From: an uncultured Clostridia bacterium
Lineage (GTDB): Bacteria > Bacillota > Clostridia > Oscillospirales > Ruminococcaceae
Assembly (NCBI GenBank): GCA_945910715.1
Contig: CAMDZU010000054.1
Span: 1 to 7,561 of the forward strand
Length of the DNA: 7,561 nucleotides
Direction of reading: 5' to 3'
The position numbers and the translations under genes are program-made. Within the stretch, counting starts at the first letter, position 1. Each line of letters begins with the position of its first letter. The notes below the pieces were generated by a model. That model was given only the letters and a program-made list of their open reading frames with translations. It was not told the origin of the DNA and did not search any database. Positions 1 to 6,317 of this stretch are shown piece after piece.

Positions 1-1088
1 AGTATTTCCATATACTTCTCAACCTTTACCGAGCCGAATTCGGAGATTTTTCCTATATCGTTCCTGCCAAGGTCAACCAGCATATTGTGCTCCGAGCGTT
101 CCTTTTCGTCTGCAAGCAGCTCCGTTTCAAGCGCCTTGTCCTCCTCGTCCGTTGCTCCTCTGGGTCTTGTTCCTGCAAGGGGGAAGGTGTGGAGAGTGCC
201 GTTTTCAAGCTTTACAAGGGTTTCGGGAGATGCACCCGCAATTTCAATATCGTCGCTTGAAAAATAGAACATATAGGGAGAGGGATTTGCGGTGCGGAGA
301 ACTCTGTAGGTGTCCAGAAGACTGCCCTCAAAGCCTGCCGAAAGGCGGTTTGAAAGCACCACCTGAAAAATGTCCCCGTCAATGATGTAGTCCTTTGCCT
401 TTTCCACCATTGAGCAGTATTCCTCCTCGCCGAAAAGGGGAGTAATCTCGCTTGTGATTCTGCCGCCCGTATCCTTGCAGTAGATGCCGTTAAGGATAAG
501 CTCCTTCATATTTTTCAGCTCCACCTGCGCCTTGTGGTAGGCGGTTTCACATTCGTCGCAGCGTATATTCACAATAAGGATTATCTTCTGCCGATAGTTG
601 TCAAAGGCGATTACCTTATCGAAAAGCATAAGGTCAACGTCCTTGAAGCCCTCCTCGTCCTTTGCGTCAAGGTTAAGGCTTTTTTCGCCGTACTTTATGT
701 AATCGTATGCGAAATATCCCACAAGTCCCCCCGTAAATGCCGGGAGATAATCAAGGCGGGGACTTTTGTTGTCCTTGATAATTTTTCTTATGTATTCGGC
801 AGGATTGTCCGTTTCGATTTCCACCTTGTTTCCCATTCCCAGCGTAAGCTTTCCGTTGGTGCAGGTAAGCTCAAGGCTTGGGTCGTAGCCTAAAAATGTA
901 AACCGTCCCCACTTTTTGTCAGCCTCGGCGGATTCAAGTATAAAGCAGTGCCTGCTGATGTATTTCAGCCTTTTCAGCACCTCCACAGGGGTAACGCAGT
1001 CGGAATAAAGCTCGCAGCTTACGGGAATTACCTTGTATTCGCCGCTTTTTGCAATTTCAAGAGCTTCATCAAGGGTTGGTCTTATCAT
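1..1088 (-). CDS. trpE: Anthranilate synthase component I, 3' end beyond window
   Basis: TrpE converts chorismate to anthranilate, with ammonia supplied by the glutamine amidotransferase subunit TrpG; it is the first committed step of cytosolic tryptophan synthesis. The 362 visible residues cover the N-terminal regulatory domain and much of the chorismate-binding domain. Seen: ILESAE (residues 50-55), matching the LLES-type motif for tryptophan feedback binding; FTGGLVGYFAYD (118-129); GDIFQVVLSNR (238-248); NPSPYMFY (268-275); GASPETLV (285-292); PLAGTRPRG (303-311); and DEKERSEHNMLVDLGRNDIG (327-346). The frame stays open to base 1, so roughly the last quarter of a family member of about 490 aa is missing. 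I chose the ATG at 1088 because GGAAG lies 7 nt upstream; an in-frame ATG at 1106 would place that ribosome site inside the gene. The tryptophan T-box leader and the LES motif favour TrpE over the paralogue PabB. The remaining trp genes probably follow to the left. Confidence 0.95.
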   Translation of the reverse strand, partial: MIRPTLDEALEIAKSGEYKVIPVSCELYSDCVTPVEVLKRLKYISRHCFILESAEADKKWGRFTFLGYDPSLELTCTNGKLTLGMGNKVEIETDNPAEYIRKIIKDNKSPRLDYLPAFTGGLVGYFAYDYIKYGEKSLNLDAKDEEGFKDVDLMLFDKVIAFDNYRQKIILIVNIRCDECETAYHKAQVELKNMKELILNGIYCKDTGGRITSEITPLFGEEEYCSMVEKAKDYIIDGDIFQVVLSNRLSAGFEGSLLDTYRVLRTANPSPYMFYFSSDDIEIAGASPETLVKLENGTLHTFPLAGTRPRGATDEEDKALETELLADEKERSEHNMLVDLGRNDIGKISEFGSVKVEKYMEI

Positions 1089-1114
1089 AATGATACTTCC
1101 TTTCATTTTCGGGG

Positions 1115-1158
1115 AAAATAAAAATGCCCGTCCCCGACATAAAATGTCAAGGACGAGC
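1115..1158 (-). terminator. Regulated intrinsic terminator of the T-box leader
   Basis: Bases 1158-1144 pair along all 15 positions with 1140-1126, including several G-U pairs, around a TTT loop. The tract ATTTTTATTTT follows. With charged tRNA-Trp this hairpin should form and stop transcription 27 nt before the trpE start codon. Its 5' arm is shared with the antiterminator. Confidence 0.92.
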
Positions 1159-1180
1159 AATGCTCGCGGTGCCACCTTGA
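1147..1180 (-). promoter_or_regulatory. T-box antiterminator helix
   Basis: TCAAGG (1180-1175) pairs with CCTTGA (1152-1147), and CGAGC (1166-1162) pairs with GCTCG (1158-1154) around an ATT loop. This leaves the classical 7-nt bulge TGGCACC (1174-1168) on the 5' side. UGGC in the bulge is complementary to a GCCA acceptor end, as expected for bacterial tRNA-Trp with a G discriminator base. The 3' strand of this helix is also the 5' strand of the terminator, so the two structures exclude each other. Confidence 0.92.
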
Positions 1181-1409
1181 TTCGCAGAAAATCTGCGCAC
1201 TTTTCAGAGTACCATCATACTCCTGACGATTTACGCACGTCCTTACGTCGCAGAATACTCGGCAAAAAGCCTTTGACTGCGCCCTCGGCGGTCCATTTGA
1301 TGCACTGTTTTCAACCCGACTTTCACCTGCACGGGCTCTCTGTATGAGCATATACACCGTTATCTCCGCTTCAACGGTTTAAAACGATATGGTATTTTCG
1401 ATTTACTAT

Positions 1410-1438
1410 ATTATAACGCTGAATTATTCATTTGTCAA
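1410..1438 (-). promoter_or_regulatory. Sigma-A promoter of the trpE leader
   Basis: TTGACA at 1438-1433 and TATAAT at 1415-1410 are separated by exactly 17 bp, a perfect match to the housekeeping consensus. Just upstream (about 1443-1463) is a run of A and T tracts that resembles an UP element and fills the gap after the acetyltransferase stop codon. Initiation is expected near 1403. A promoter this strong suits a gene whose control is exerted afterwards by the T-box; no repressor operator is obvious. Confidence 0.93.
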
Positions 1439-1465
1439 TAGGAAGATTTTTATTTTTAAAAAATT

Positions 1466-1978
1466 TTATCTCATTTCCTTTCGGAAAACGAACATTCCCT
1501 CTCCGCCGTCCCCTATAAATTCCTCGGGAGTATCCTTGTCGGGGTGCTTTTCGTTGATAAATTCCACAGCGTGAAAACCGCATTTGTTGATATAGAAATG
1601 AATGTTTCTTCTGTCAAAATAGGGCGTGCAGGTTTCCCACACCCTTGTTTCGGGGTACAGTCTTTCAAGCTCGTTCCATATTTTAATGCCCACGCCCTTG
1701 CCTTGTACTTCACGCTTAACATACAGCAGGTCAAGGTGATTATGTCCTTTTTCCGTATCGATTGCCACAACAGCGCCGCCTGCTCTTTCTCCGTCAATTA
1801 CCGCAGCGTAGGCGGCAGAGCCTTTTGCGTTCAGCGAGCTGTCAATGTCCTTTTCGGGAAGAACAGGCTGCTCCGTTTTTCCGAAAACGTCCTCAAAGCC
1901 TTTCTGAAAGGCAAGCTGCATTTCCTCCTTGAAAAAGGGAATGTCCTTTTCCGCAAGGGGGACAAGGGAAAAATTCAT
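1466..1978 (-). CDS. GNAT-family N-acetyltransferase
   Basis: A 170-residue cytoplasmic protein with the size and layout of a single GNAT domain, which transfers an acetyl group from acetyl-CoA to an amine. The acetyl-CoA pyrophosphate loop is VQGKGVGIKIW (residues 91-101, Q/RxxGxG type), preceded by the beta-4 strand HLDLLYVKRE (81-90). The C-terminal segment FDRRNIHFYINKCGF (121-135) matches the usual motif B ending, in which an Asn and a Tyr precede a 'cGF' turn. AAYAAVIDGERAGGAVVAI (55-73) forms the expected beta-2/beta-3 hairpin. The substrate cannot be told from the sequence. The ATG has AGAGG 7 nt upstream. The gene sits alone between the hairpin ending the sigma-A unit and the trpE promoter. 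I see no convincing promoter of its own, so it may depend on read-through. Confidence 0.88.
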   Translation of the reverse strand: MNFSLVPLAEKDIPFFKEEMQLAFQKGFEDVFGKTEQPVLPEKDIDSSLNAKGSAAYAAVIDGERAGGAVVAIDTEKGHNHLDLLYVKREVQGKGVGIKIWNELERLYPETRVWETCTPYFDRRNIHFYINKCGFHAVEFINEKHPDKDTPEEFIGDGGEGMFVFRKEMR

Positions 1979-2013
1979 TGTGTTACCTCTTTCTGTTGGT
2001 TTTATAGCAAGGA

Positions 2014-2040
2014 AAGCCGTTCACTTTGCGGAACGGCTTA
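2014..2040 (-). terminator. Probable terminator after the GH26 gene
   Basis: AAGCCGTTC (2014-2022) and GAACGGCTT (2031-2039) form a perfect 9-bp stem with an 8-nt loop, 8 bp past the GH26 stop codon. Read on the minus strand, the hairpin is followed by TTTCCTTG, a modest U tract, so termination may be partial. On the plus strand it is followed by TTATTTTTG, but no plus-strand gene needs it. It is the best candidate for the end of the dnaG-rpoD unit. Confidence 0.65.
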
Positions 2041-2047
2041 TTTTTGA

Positions 2048-3679
2048 TTATTCAATCCCGAATGAACTCATATCGGGCAACTCATCTCTTGTAACAAACA
2101 GCTCATGATTATATGCATATTTAAGGTCTGCAAGGCTGTTATACACCGTGGAAAGACTGCCGTCGGGGTTGATTATGTAATCTCCCCTCCATACCGCAAA
2201 CCACAGCCACATTGCGTTGTCACGGTACAAATCGTCGGGACTTGGCACAACGGCACATTCGGTCATTGCCGTACCCTTATACTGCACGGAATAGTACCTT
2301 GTGCTCATAAAGCGGGGGTTGTTGGTGGATTTGCTGGGGTTGTAAATATCCTCTCCGATTATGTCGCAGTATTCGTCCCCGGGGTAAAAATCGCTGTTTT
2401 CCCCGTTCCATACCCATATAAGGTTGTTAAGGCCGTGATAGTTTGTAAGGCGGTCAACAAGCAGCCTCCACAGCCACTTGTAGCTGTCCGCCGAGCCGCC
2501 CCACCAGTACCAGGAGTTTCCGCCCTCCATAAGGGGTCTGAAAAGCACCGTAACGTCCTTTTCAGCCAGATAGCCCAGCTTTTCCGCAATATTGTCAATA
2601 TCCAGCACAAGGCTGTAACATTCCTTGGTGATTTCGTCCTTGCCGTAAAGCTCTTCCAGCTCCTCCGCAGACTTCAAAGAAATATCCTTTTCCGTTACCG
2701 CACGGTCAAGGTTAAAGTCGGTGTTTACGGAATAGTAGTGGGATTTGGAGTCGCTGGGAGCGTACCATTGCCACGAATAGCTTACAAGTCCGCCCTTTTC
2801 CGCCCATTCCACCGCAAGGTCAAGGTCGGTCATATCGTCCTTATCGCTTGTATTGCAGTAAATGCTGTACTGTGAAAGGTCGCTGCACCTTATGGCAGGA
2901 TAGCGTGCGGTTGAGGAATAAACGGCGTTAATTTCTGTATTTGTGTTGGGGGTAACGTATTGTCCCGTAAGGGTTTTCTTGCCGTAAACGCTTACGAGAT
3001 AGTTCATTGTGCAGAGGGTCTTTAAGGTGGGATTCTTTGTTACAAGGCGGTTTGTGATATTGTATCTTGAATCGGGCGAGGTTGAGCCCTTTTCAAGGGT
3101 CACCTTGTCAAGATAGGCAATTCCCGAAACGCATTGGAGAGTGATGTAGTTAAGTCCCGATTTAAGGTAAACTCCGTCAATTGCAAAGGGGTTAAAGGCA
3201 ACGCTTTCGCTGACGTAATACGCTCCCTGTACCGCTCCCCGGACGGTTTCGTAGCCCTCGGGGCTCATAGTGCGGTCGGCTGAGCTGCCCGTAATCAGGG
3301 TAACAACCGAGTCGGCTGAGCATATATAGGCGGTAATCTTATAAAACTGCGAGGTAGGCACGGTAACGGCAAGCACCGCCATATTGTTGTTGGTAAGCTG
3401 AATGTACCCGTCCCCGTCGTAGCCGTCAAGAGCGGTATAAACCTCGGCTGTGGTGTTTCCCTCAAGCTGATAGGTTTCGCTGTAATCCTGCTCCTTGATT
3501 TTCACGGTCTGAACAAGGTTATCCGTGTAAAGTGCGGTTGTTTCCGCAGGACTGGTTTCCGCTGTTGCAACGGTTGCGGGAGTGGTGGTAACCGCCGTTT
3601 CGTACTGTATTTCGGAGCAGCCGCTTAAAGCAGCTGCGGCGGCAAGGGCAAGGGATAAAAGGGAAAGCGCTTTTTTCAT
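2048..3679 (-). CDS. GH26 glycoside hydrolase lipoprotein (beta-mannanase-like)
   Basis: A 543-aa surface lipoprotein predicted to cut beta-mannan or a related beta-glycan. Residues 1-21 are a lipoprotein signal (MKKALSLLSLALA, lipobox LSGC, lipidated Cys21), followed by a Thr/Ala-rich linker (about 27-52). Residues about 59-197 look like a beta-sandwich carbohydrate-binding module of the CBM6/35 type (YIQLTN, YYVSESVAFNPF, GLNYITLQC, AYLDKVTLEKG). The GH26 barrel spans about 210-533: LTGQYV, GGLVSYSWQWYAP, VLFRPLMEGGNSWYWWGG with acid/base Glu385, LIWVWN, YPGDEYCDIIGEDIY, and TAMTECA with likely nucleophile Glu474. The family normally has His before the acid/base Glu; here it is Met384. I chose the ATG at 3679, not the in-frame ATG at 3700, because it starts the signal peptide, has GAGG 9 nt upstream, and overlaps the preceding stop codon as ATGA, implying translational coupling. 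Substrate specificity (mannan or beta-1,3-1,4-glucan) is not resolved. Confidence 0.9.
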   Translation of the reverse strand: MKKALSLLSLALAAAAALSGCSEIQYETAVTTTPATVATAETSPAETTALYTDNLVQTVKIKEQDYSETYQLEGNTTAEVYTALDGYDGDGYIQLTNNNMAVLAVTVPTSQFYKITAYICSADSVVTLITGSSADRTMSPEGYETVRGAVQGAYYVSESVAFNPFAIDGVYLKSGLNYITLQCVSGIAYLDKVTLEKGSTSPDSRYNITNRLVTKNPTLKTLCTMNYLVSVYGKKTLTGQYVTPNTNTEINAVYSSTARYPAIRCSDLSQYSIYCNTSDKDDMTDLDLAVEWAEKGGLVSYSWQWYAPSDSKSHYYSVNTDFNLDRAVTEKDISLKSAEELEELYGKDEITKECYSLVLDIDNIAEKLGYLAEKDVTVLFRPLMEGGNSWYWWGGSADSYKWLWRLLVDRLTNYHGLNNLIWVWNGENSDFYPGDEYCDIIGEDIYNPSKSTNNPRFMSTRYYSVQYKGTAMTECAVVPSPDDLYRDNAMWLWFAVWRGDYIINPDGSLSTVYNSLADLKYAYNHELFVTRDELPDMSSFGIE

Positions 3680-5847
3680 CGCATAACCCTCGGCTGCCAT
3701 CTGATTACCGCATTGTCCCCGTCGTGGAGCATATCGTTGTAGTTTGCGGACTTGCCGTTAAGCATAACCAGAATATCCCCCTGCGGATTTCTGGGGTCGA
3801 TTTCGATATAGTTCAGCAGTTCAAGGAAAACGTGGGGAGTATGCTCGGCTTTTTCGGGAAGCGTAACCTTTCTGTCGTTAAGTGTGACGGTTATTTCCTT
3901 CCACAGATTTTCCTCGTAGGTTTCGGGTACTGCAGGAGCTTTTGCAGGCTCTTCCTCGTATTCCACGGGCTGTGGCTCGGCTATGGGTTCGGGTTCATAT
4001 TCCGGCTGAACAGGCTCTTCCTCGGGAATATTTTCCTGTGAGCAGGAAATAAGGTCGCCATCCTTAAGCACATAGCTTTCGTCGGTTAAAATTCCGTTGG
4101 CGAAATAGTCAATGCCGCTCATTTCAATGCCAAGGCTCTGAATAAGGTCGCCTAAAGTGAGTATTCCCTCGGTTTCGATTTCGTCCAATGGCTCAATGTC
4201 ATAATCGAGAGGCATTTCCTTGCCGTTTACCTTTGCGGTAATGCCGATTTTGCGCTTTTCGCCGCAGAAGCTGATACAGCCCGTGTTGTACTTTTCGCAG
4301 TTGATTGCCTTACCTAAGGTGATATGTGCATTTTCGCCGCATACCGCAGGAGTGATAATTACATTGTCCCCCTGTGTGATTTTGGTGGTAAGTGACGCAG
4401 GCTTGCCGTTGACGTGGATTTCCGCAGGAGTAAGTCCGCCGCCCTTTATGGTGATTTTCTTTCCGTTAAGGGTGTAGGCAAGGCTTCTGCCCGAGCGACC
4501 CATAATTTCGGTGGTCTTGTAGCCTGCAACATTAAGCAGCTCGAAAACGCTTAACTGCTTTGTATCGAACACTCTCACCTTTGTATCGTTCAGGGTAATT
4601 ACCGAGAAGTCGTAGCCCTGATTAAGCACGGCGGTAACGCCGATACCGATTGGGGTAACAAATTCAGCCCCCATTTTCTTTCCGCAGGTGTCAATGTTTT
4701 TCAGCAGGTCGTGACCGCCTATGGCTACTCTTGCCTCGTCAATGGAAAGCTTGTTTGAAACAAGGGTGGTAAGTCCCTTTGTAAGAGCGCCGCCGCCGAT
4801 AAGGAAAACCGCAGCAGGAGCGGCTCCGTTTACCTGTACGATTGAGGAGCAGATTGTTTCCGCAAGGTTTTCAATGGCAGGCTGGATTTTGGATACGATT
4901 TCGGCGGGAGAAACGGTTCTTGTAATGCCGAAAATGTCACGGTATTCCACGTCCTCCTCTGTGCTGCAGGCACGCTTCAGCTTTTCCGCCGTGTCAAAAT
5001 CAACGAAAAACGCCTTGATAATCTCATCGGTTATTTCGTCCCCTGCGGTTGTAGCCATAGCGTAGGCGAAAATGCTTCCGTCCTTTGCAATGGCAATATC
5101 GCTTGTGCCTGCGCCGATATCCACAAGGGCAATGTTGATAAGGCGGATTTCGGGGGGGATAATAACGTTCATTGCCGCAATAGGCTCAAGGGTAAGGCTG
5201 GTTACCTCAAGACCGTTCATATCCATAACGGCATACAGTCCCTCAACCACAACGCTTGGCAGGAAAGCGGCGATTATTTCAACGTTGGCGGTGTTGCCCT
5301 TGTGTCCCTCAAGGGTGATTATCTTGTAATCGTCAAGGAGATATTTCACCACCGAATGGCCTACGCAGTAAAAGGTCACAGTCCTGCCCTTATTGTCCTC
5401 GTCAAGCTGCTTCTGCGCCTTTTGTATGGTTTCAATCTCCATTGAGCGGATATATTCGGGAGTAAGCTCGTCCCTGTCCGATACGTCAAAGTCCATATTG
5501 GTCTGAACGGTGCGCAGCGCCCGTCCTGCGGCGGCAATGGATACGGTTTTGAGCCTTACGGCGTTACGCTCCTCAAGCTGGGATTTGGCAATGGAAACTA
5601 TCTTTGCCACCTGCTTTATATCCTCTATCTGACCGTCCACCATTGCACGCTTTGTATGGGGAACAACAACGCAGTCACGGACATAAAACTTTTCGTCTAT
5701 GTATTCGCCTAAAATACCCACAACTGTTCTTGTGCCTATGTCAAGGGCAAATATAAGGTCGCCCTGTTCTCTTGTTTCGGGCTTTTTTTCAAATTGGAAT
5801 GATTGGGGTGTTTCCCTGTTGAAAACGGGAATATCTGTTGAGTTCAT
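3676..5847 (-). CDS. FtsA/PilM-like ATPase with C-terminal beta-grasp-like repeats
   Basis: A 723-aa actin-fold ATPase related to the cell-division protein FtsA. Phosphate-1 motif: ALDIGTRTVVGIL (residues 34-46). Phosphate-2: ALVDIGAGTSDIAI (240-253). Adenosine motif: VFLIGGGALTKGL (347-359). Residues about 80-200 correspond to the FtsA-type 1C/SHS2 insertion, giving an ATPase core at about 31-412. Classical FtsA is about 420 aa and ends in a membrane-binding amphipathic helix. Here about 310 extra residues follow: repeat-like modules with NG(K)...GD(N) signatures at about 416-500, 534-603 and 650-718, and an acidic Pro/Glu linker at 606-645. No transmembrane segment or clear amphipathic tail is visible. 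The protein is probably cytoplasmic and may act in division or envelope assembly; that role is inferred. This looks like the long clostridial FtsA-like paralogue, not the ftsA of the ftsAZ cluster, so no symbol is given. The start has AAAGGA 7 nt upstream, 23 bp after the Rrf2 gene. Confidence 0.85.
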   Translation of the reverse strand: MNSTDIPVFNRETPQSFQFEKKPETREQGDLIFALDIGTRTVVGILGEYIDEKFYVRDCVVVPHTKRAMVDGQIEDIKQVAKIVSIAKSQLEERNAVRLKTVSIAAAGRALRTVQTNMDFDVSDRDELTPEYIRSMEIETIQKAQKQLDEDNKGRTVTFYCVGHSVVKYLLDDYKIITLEGHKGNTANVEIIAAFLPSVVVEGLYAVMDMNGLEVTSLTLEPIAAMNVIIPPEIRLINIALVDIGAGTSDIAIAKDGSIFAYAMATTAGDEITDEIIKAFFVDFDTAEKLKRACSTEEDVEYRDIFGITRTVSPAEIVSKIQPAIENLAETICSSIVQVNGAAPAAVFLIGGGALTKGLTTLVSNKLSIDEARVAIGGHDLLKNIDTCGKKMGAEFVTPIGIGVTAVLNQGYDFSVITLNDTKVRVFDTKQLSVFELLNVAGYKTTEIMGRSGRSLAYTLNGKKITIKGGGLTPAEIHVNGKPASLTTKITQGDNVIITPAVCGENAHITLGKAINCEKYNTGCISFCGEKRKIGITAKVNGKEMPLDYDIEPLDEIETEGILTLGDLIQSLGIEMSGIDYFANGILTDESYVLKDGDLISCSQENIPEEEPVQPEYEPEPIAEPQPVEYEEEPAKAPAVPETYEENLWKEITVTLNDRKVTLPEKAEHTPHVFLELLNYIEIDPRNPQGDILVMLNGKSANYNDMLHDGDNAVIRWQPRVMR
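3913..4032 (-). other. Pro/Glu-rich linker coding segment in the FtsA-like gene
   Basis: Residues 606-645 of the FtsA-like protein are dominated by Glu and Pro (for example EEEPVQPEYEPEPIAEP), with EP-type dipeptides recurring. The stretch is strongly acidic, likely disordered, and separates the last beta-grasp-like module (650-718) from the rest. Such tethers often let a terminal domain reach a partner. Confidence 0.75.
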
Positions 5848-5870
5848 CTGTAAATCCTTTCCTCCGCTGT

Positions 5871-6305
5871 TTATTTCATAACAAGCTTATCAAAGGTCTG
5901 TTTTTTCAGCAGACTGCAAACCTGGTCGGATATTTCGCTGAACACTCTCTGATAGGTGCAGGGCAGCTCGTCCTCCTTGTTGCAGGTGCAGGTGTAATCG
6001 TCGCTTACGCATCGGCTGAAACGGTAGGTACCCTCCACAAGCTCCACAATATCGTACAGCGAAAGCTCCTTCAGCTCACGGTTAAGCTCGTAGCCGCCGT
6101 AAATTCCCTTGTAGCTTTTTACAATGTCCCCCGAAACTAATTTGCGGAGTATTTTCAGCGCAAAGCGCAGGGGCACTTCGGTATTTTCGGCAATTGTCTT
6201 TGCGTCAAGGCGCATGGGAGTATTGCTGACTTTTGCTGCCAGCTTGTTTTTGGCAAGACGGTCAACTATTCTTATTGCGTAGTCTGTTTCCAGTGTGATG
6301 TGCAT
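5871..6305 (-). CDS. Rrf2-family transcriptional regulator with Cys cluster
   Basis: A 144-aa DNA-binding protein of the Rrf2 family (IscR, NsrR, CymR), which act as dimers and often sense Fe-S status, nitric oxide or cysteine supply. The N-terminus MHITLETDYAIRIVDRLA is typical. The winged helix-turn-helix covers about residues 32-78: LDAKTIAENTEVPLRFALK, with wing KGIYGGYELNR (66-76), where the GGY/GGF turn is a family hallmark. LSLYDIVELVEG (81-92) begins the dimerisation helix. Cysteines at 99, 106, 108, 116 and 130 surround the region where IscR holds its cluster, but the spacing (x6, x1, x7) differs from the usual C-x5-C-x5-C. Fe-S binding is plausible, not shown. TAGGAG lies 6 nt before the ATG and follows directly on the rpoD stop codon. 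The regulator lies within the sigma-A unit, 23 bp before the FtsA-like gene. Its targets are unknown and no operator is evident. Confidence 0.92.
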   Translation of the reverse strand: MHITLETDYAIRIVDRLAKNKLAAKVSNTPMRLDAKTIAENTEVPLRFALKILRKLVSGDIVKSYKGIYGGYELNRELKELSLYDIVELVEGTYRFSRCVSDDYTCTCNKEDELPCTYQRVFSEISDQVCSLLKKQTFDKLVMK

Positions 6306-6317
6306 TTTTTCTCCTAA

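Larger units (their letters stand above)
1115..1403 (-). promoter_or_regulatory. Tryptophan-specific T-box riboswitch leader
   Basis: This leader senses the charging state of tRNA-Trp and controls transcription into trpE. The T-box core AAGGTGGCACCGCG is at 1178-1165. Stem I can be drawn: CGG (1368-1366) with CCG (1288-1286), CGGT (1359-1356) with ACCG (1292-1289), ATGC (1351-1348) with GCAT (1303-1300), and a distal helix AGCCCG/CGGGTT around the AG-rich GAGAGCC and GGTGAAAG segments. The internal loop between the CGGT and ATGC helices holds TGG at 1295-1293, in the specifier position, so the cognate tRNA is tRNA-Trp. GAGTA/TACTC near 1220-1205 looks like stem III. The antiterminator and terminator at the 3' end are listed separately. 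The start at 1403 is estimated from the -10 box. Stem boundaries were folded by eye. Confidence 0.95.

Noticed and set aside
534..893. A 119-codon plus-strand open frame opposite trpE.
   Set aside because: trpE is continuous through this interval with strong conserved motifs.
1..1088. PabB (aminodeoxychorismate synthase) instead of TrpE.
   Set aside because: The ILESAE feedback motif and the tryptophan-specific T-box favour TrpE.
1086..1106. Upstream in-frame ATG at 1106 as the trpE start.
   Set aside because: The GGAAG ribosome site lies between the two ATGs, correctly spaced for the one at 1088.
1033..1357. Open frames of about 84-104 codons on both strands across the trpE leader.
   Set aside because: The stretch is explained base by base as a T-box RNA, and neither product shows a protein domain.
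1439..1466. A/T-rich inverted tracts after the GNAT stop codon as a terminator.
   Set aside because: The pairing is only A-T with no GC stem; it fits better as an UP-like element for the trpE promoter.
1544..2047. A 167-codon plus-strand open frame opposite the GNAT gene.
   Set aside because: The minus-strand frame carries clear GNAT motifs and a good ribosome site; the plus-strand product resembles nothing and runs through the terminator hairpin.
2105..2875. A 256-codon open frame on the plus strand opposite the GH26 gene.
   Set aside because: It is antisense to a well-supported enzyme with signal peptide and catalytic motifs, has no recognisable domain, and reflects codon bias of the opposite strand.
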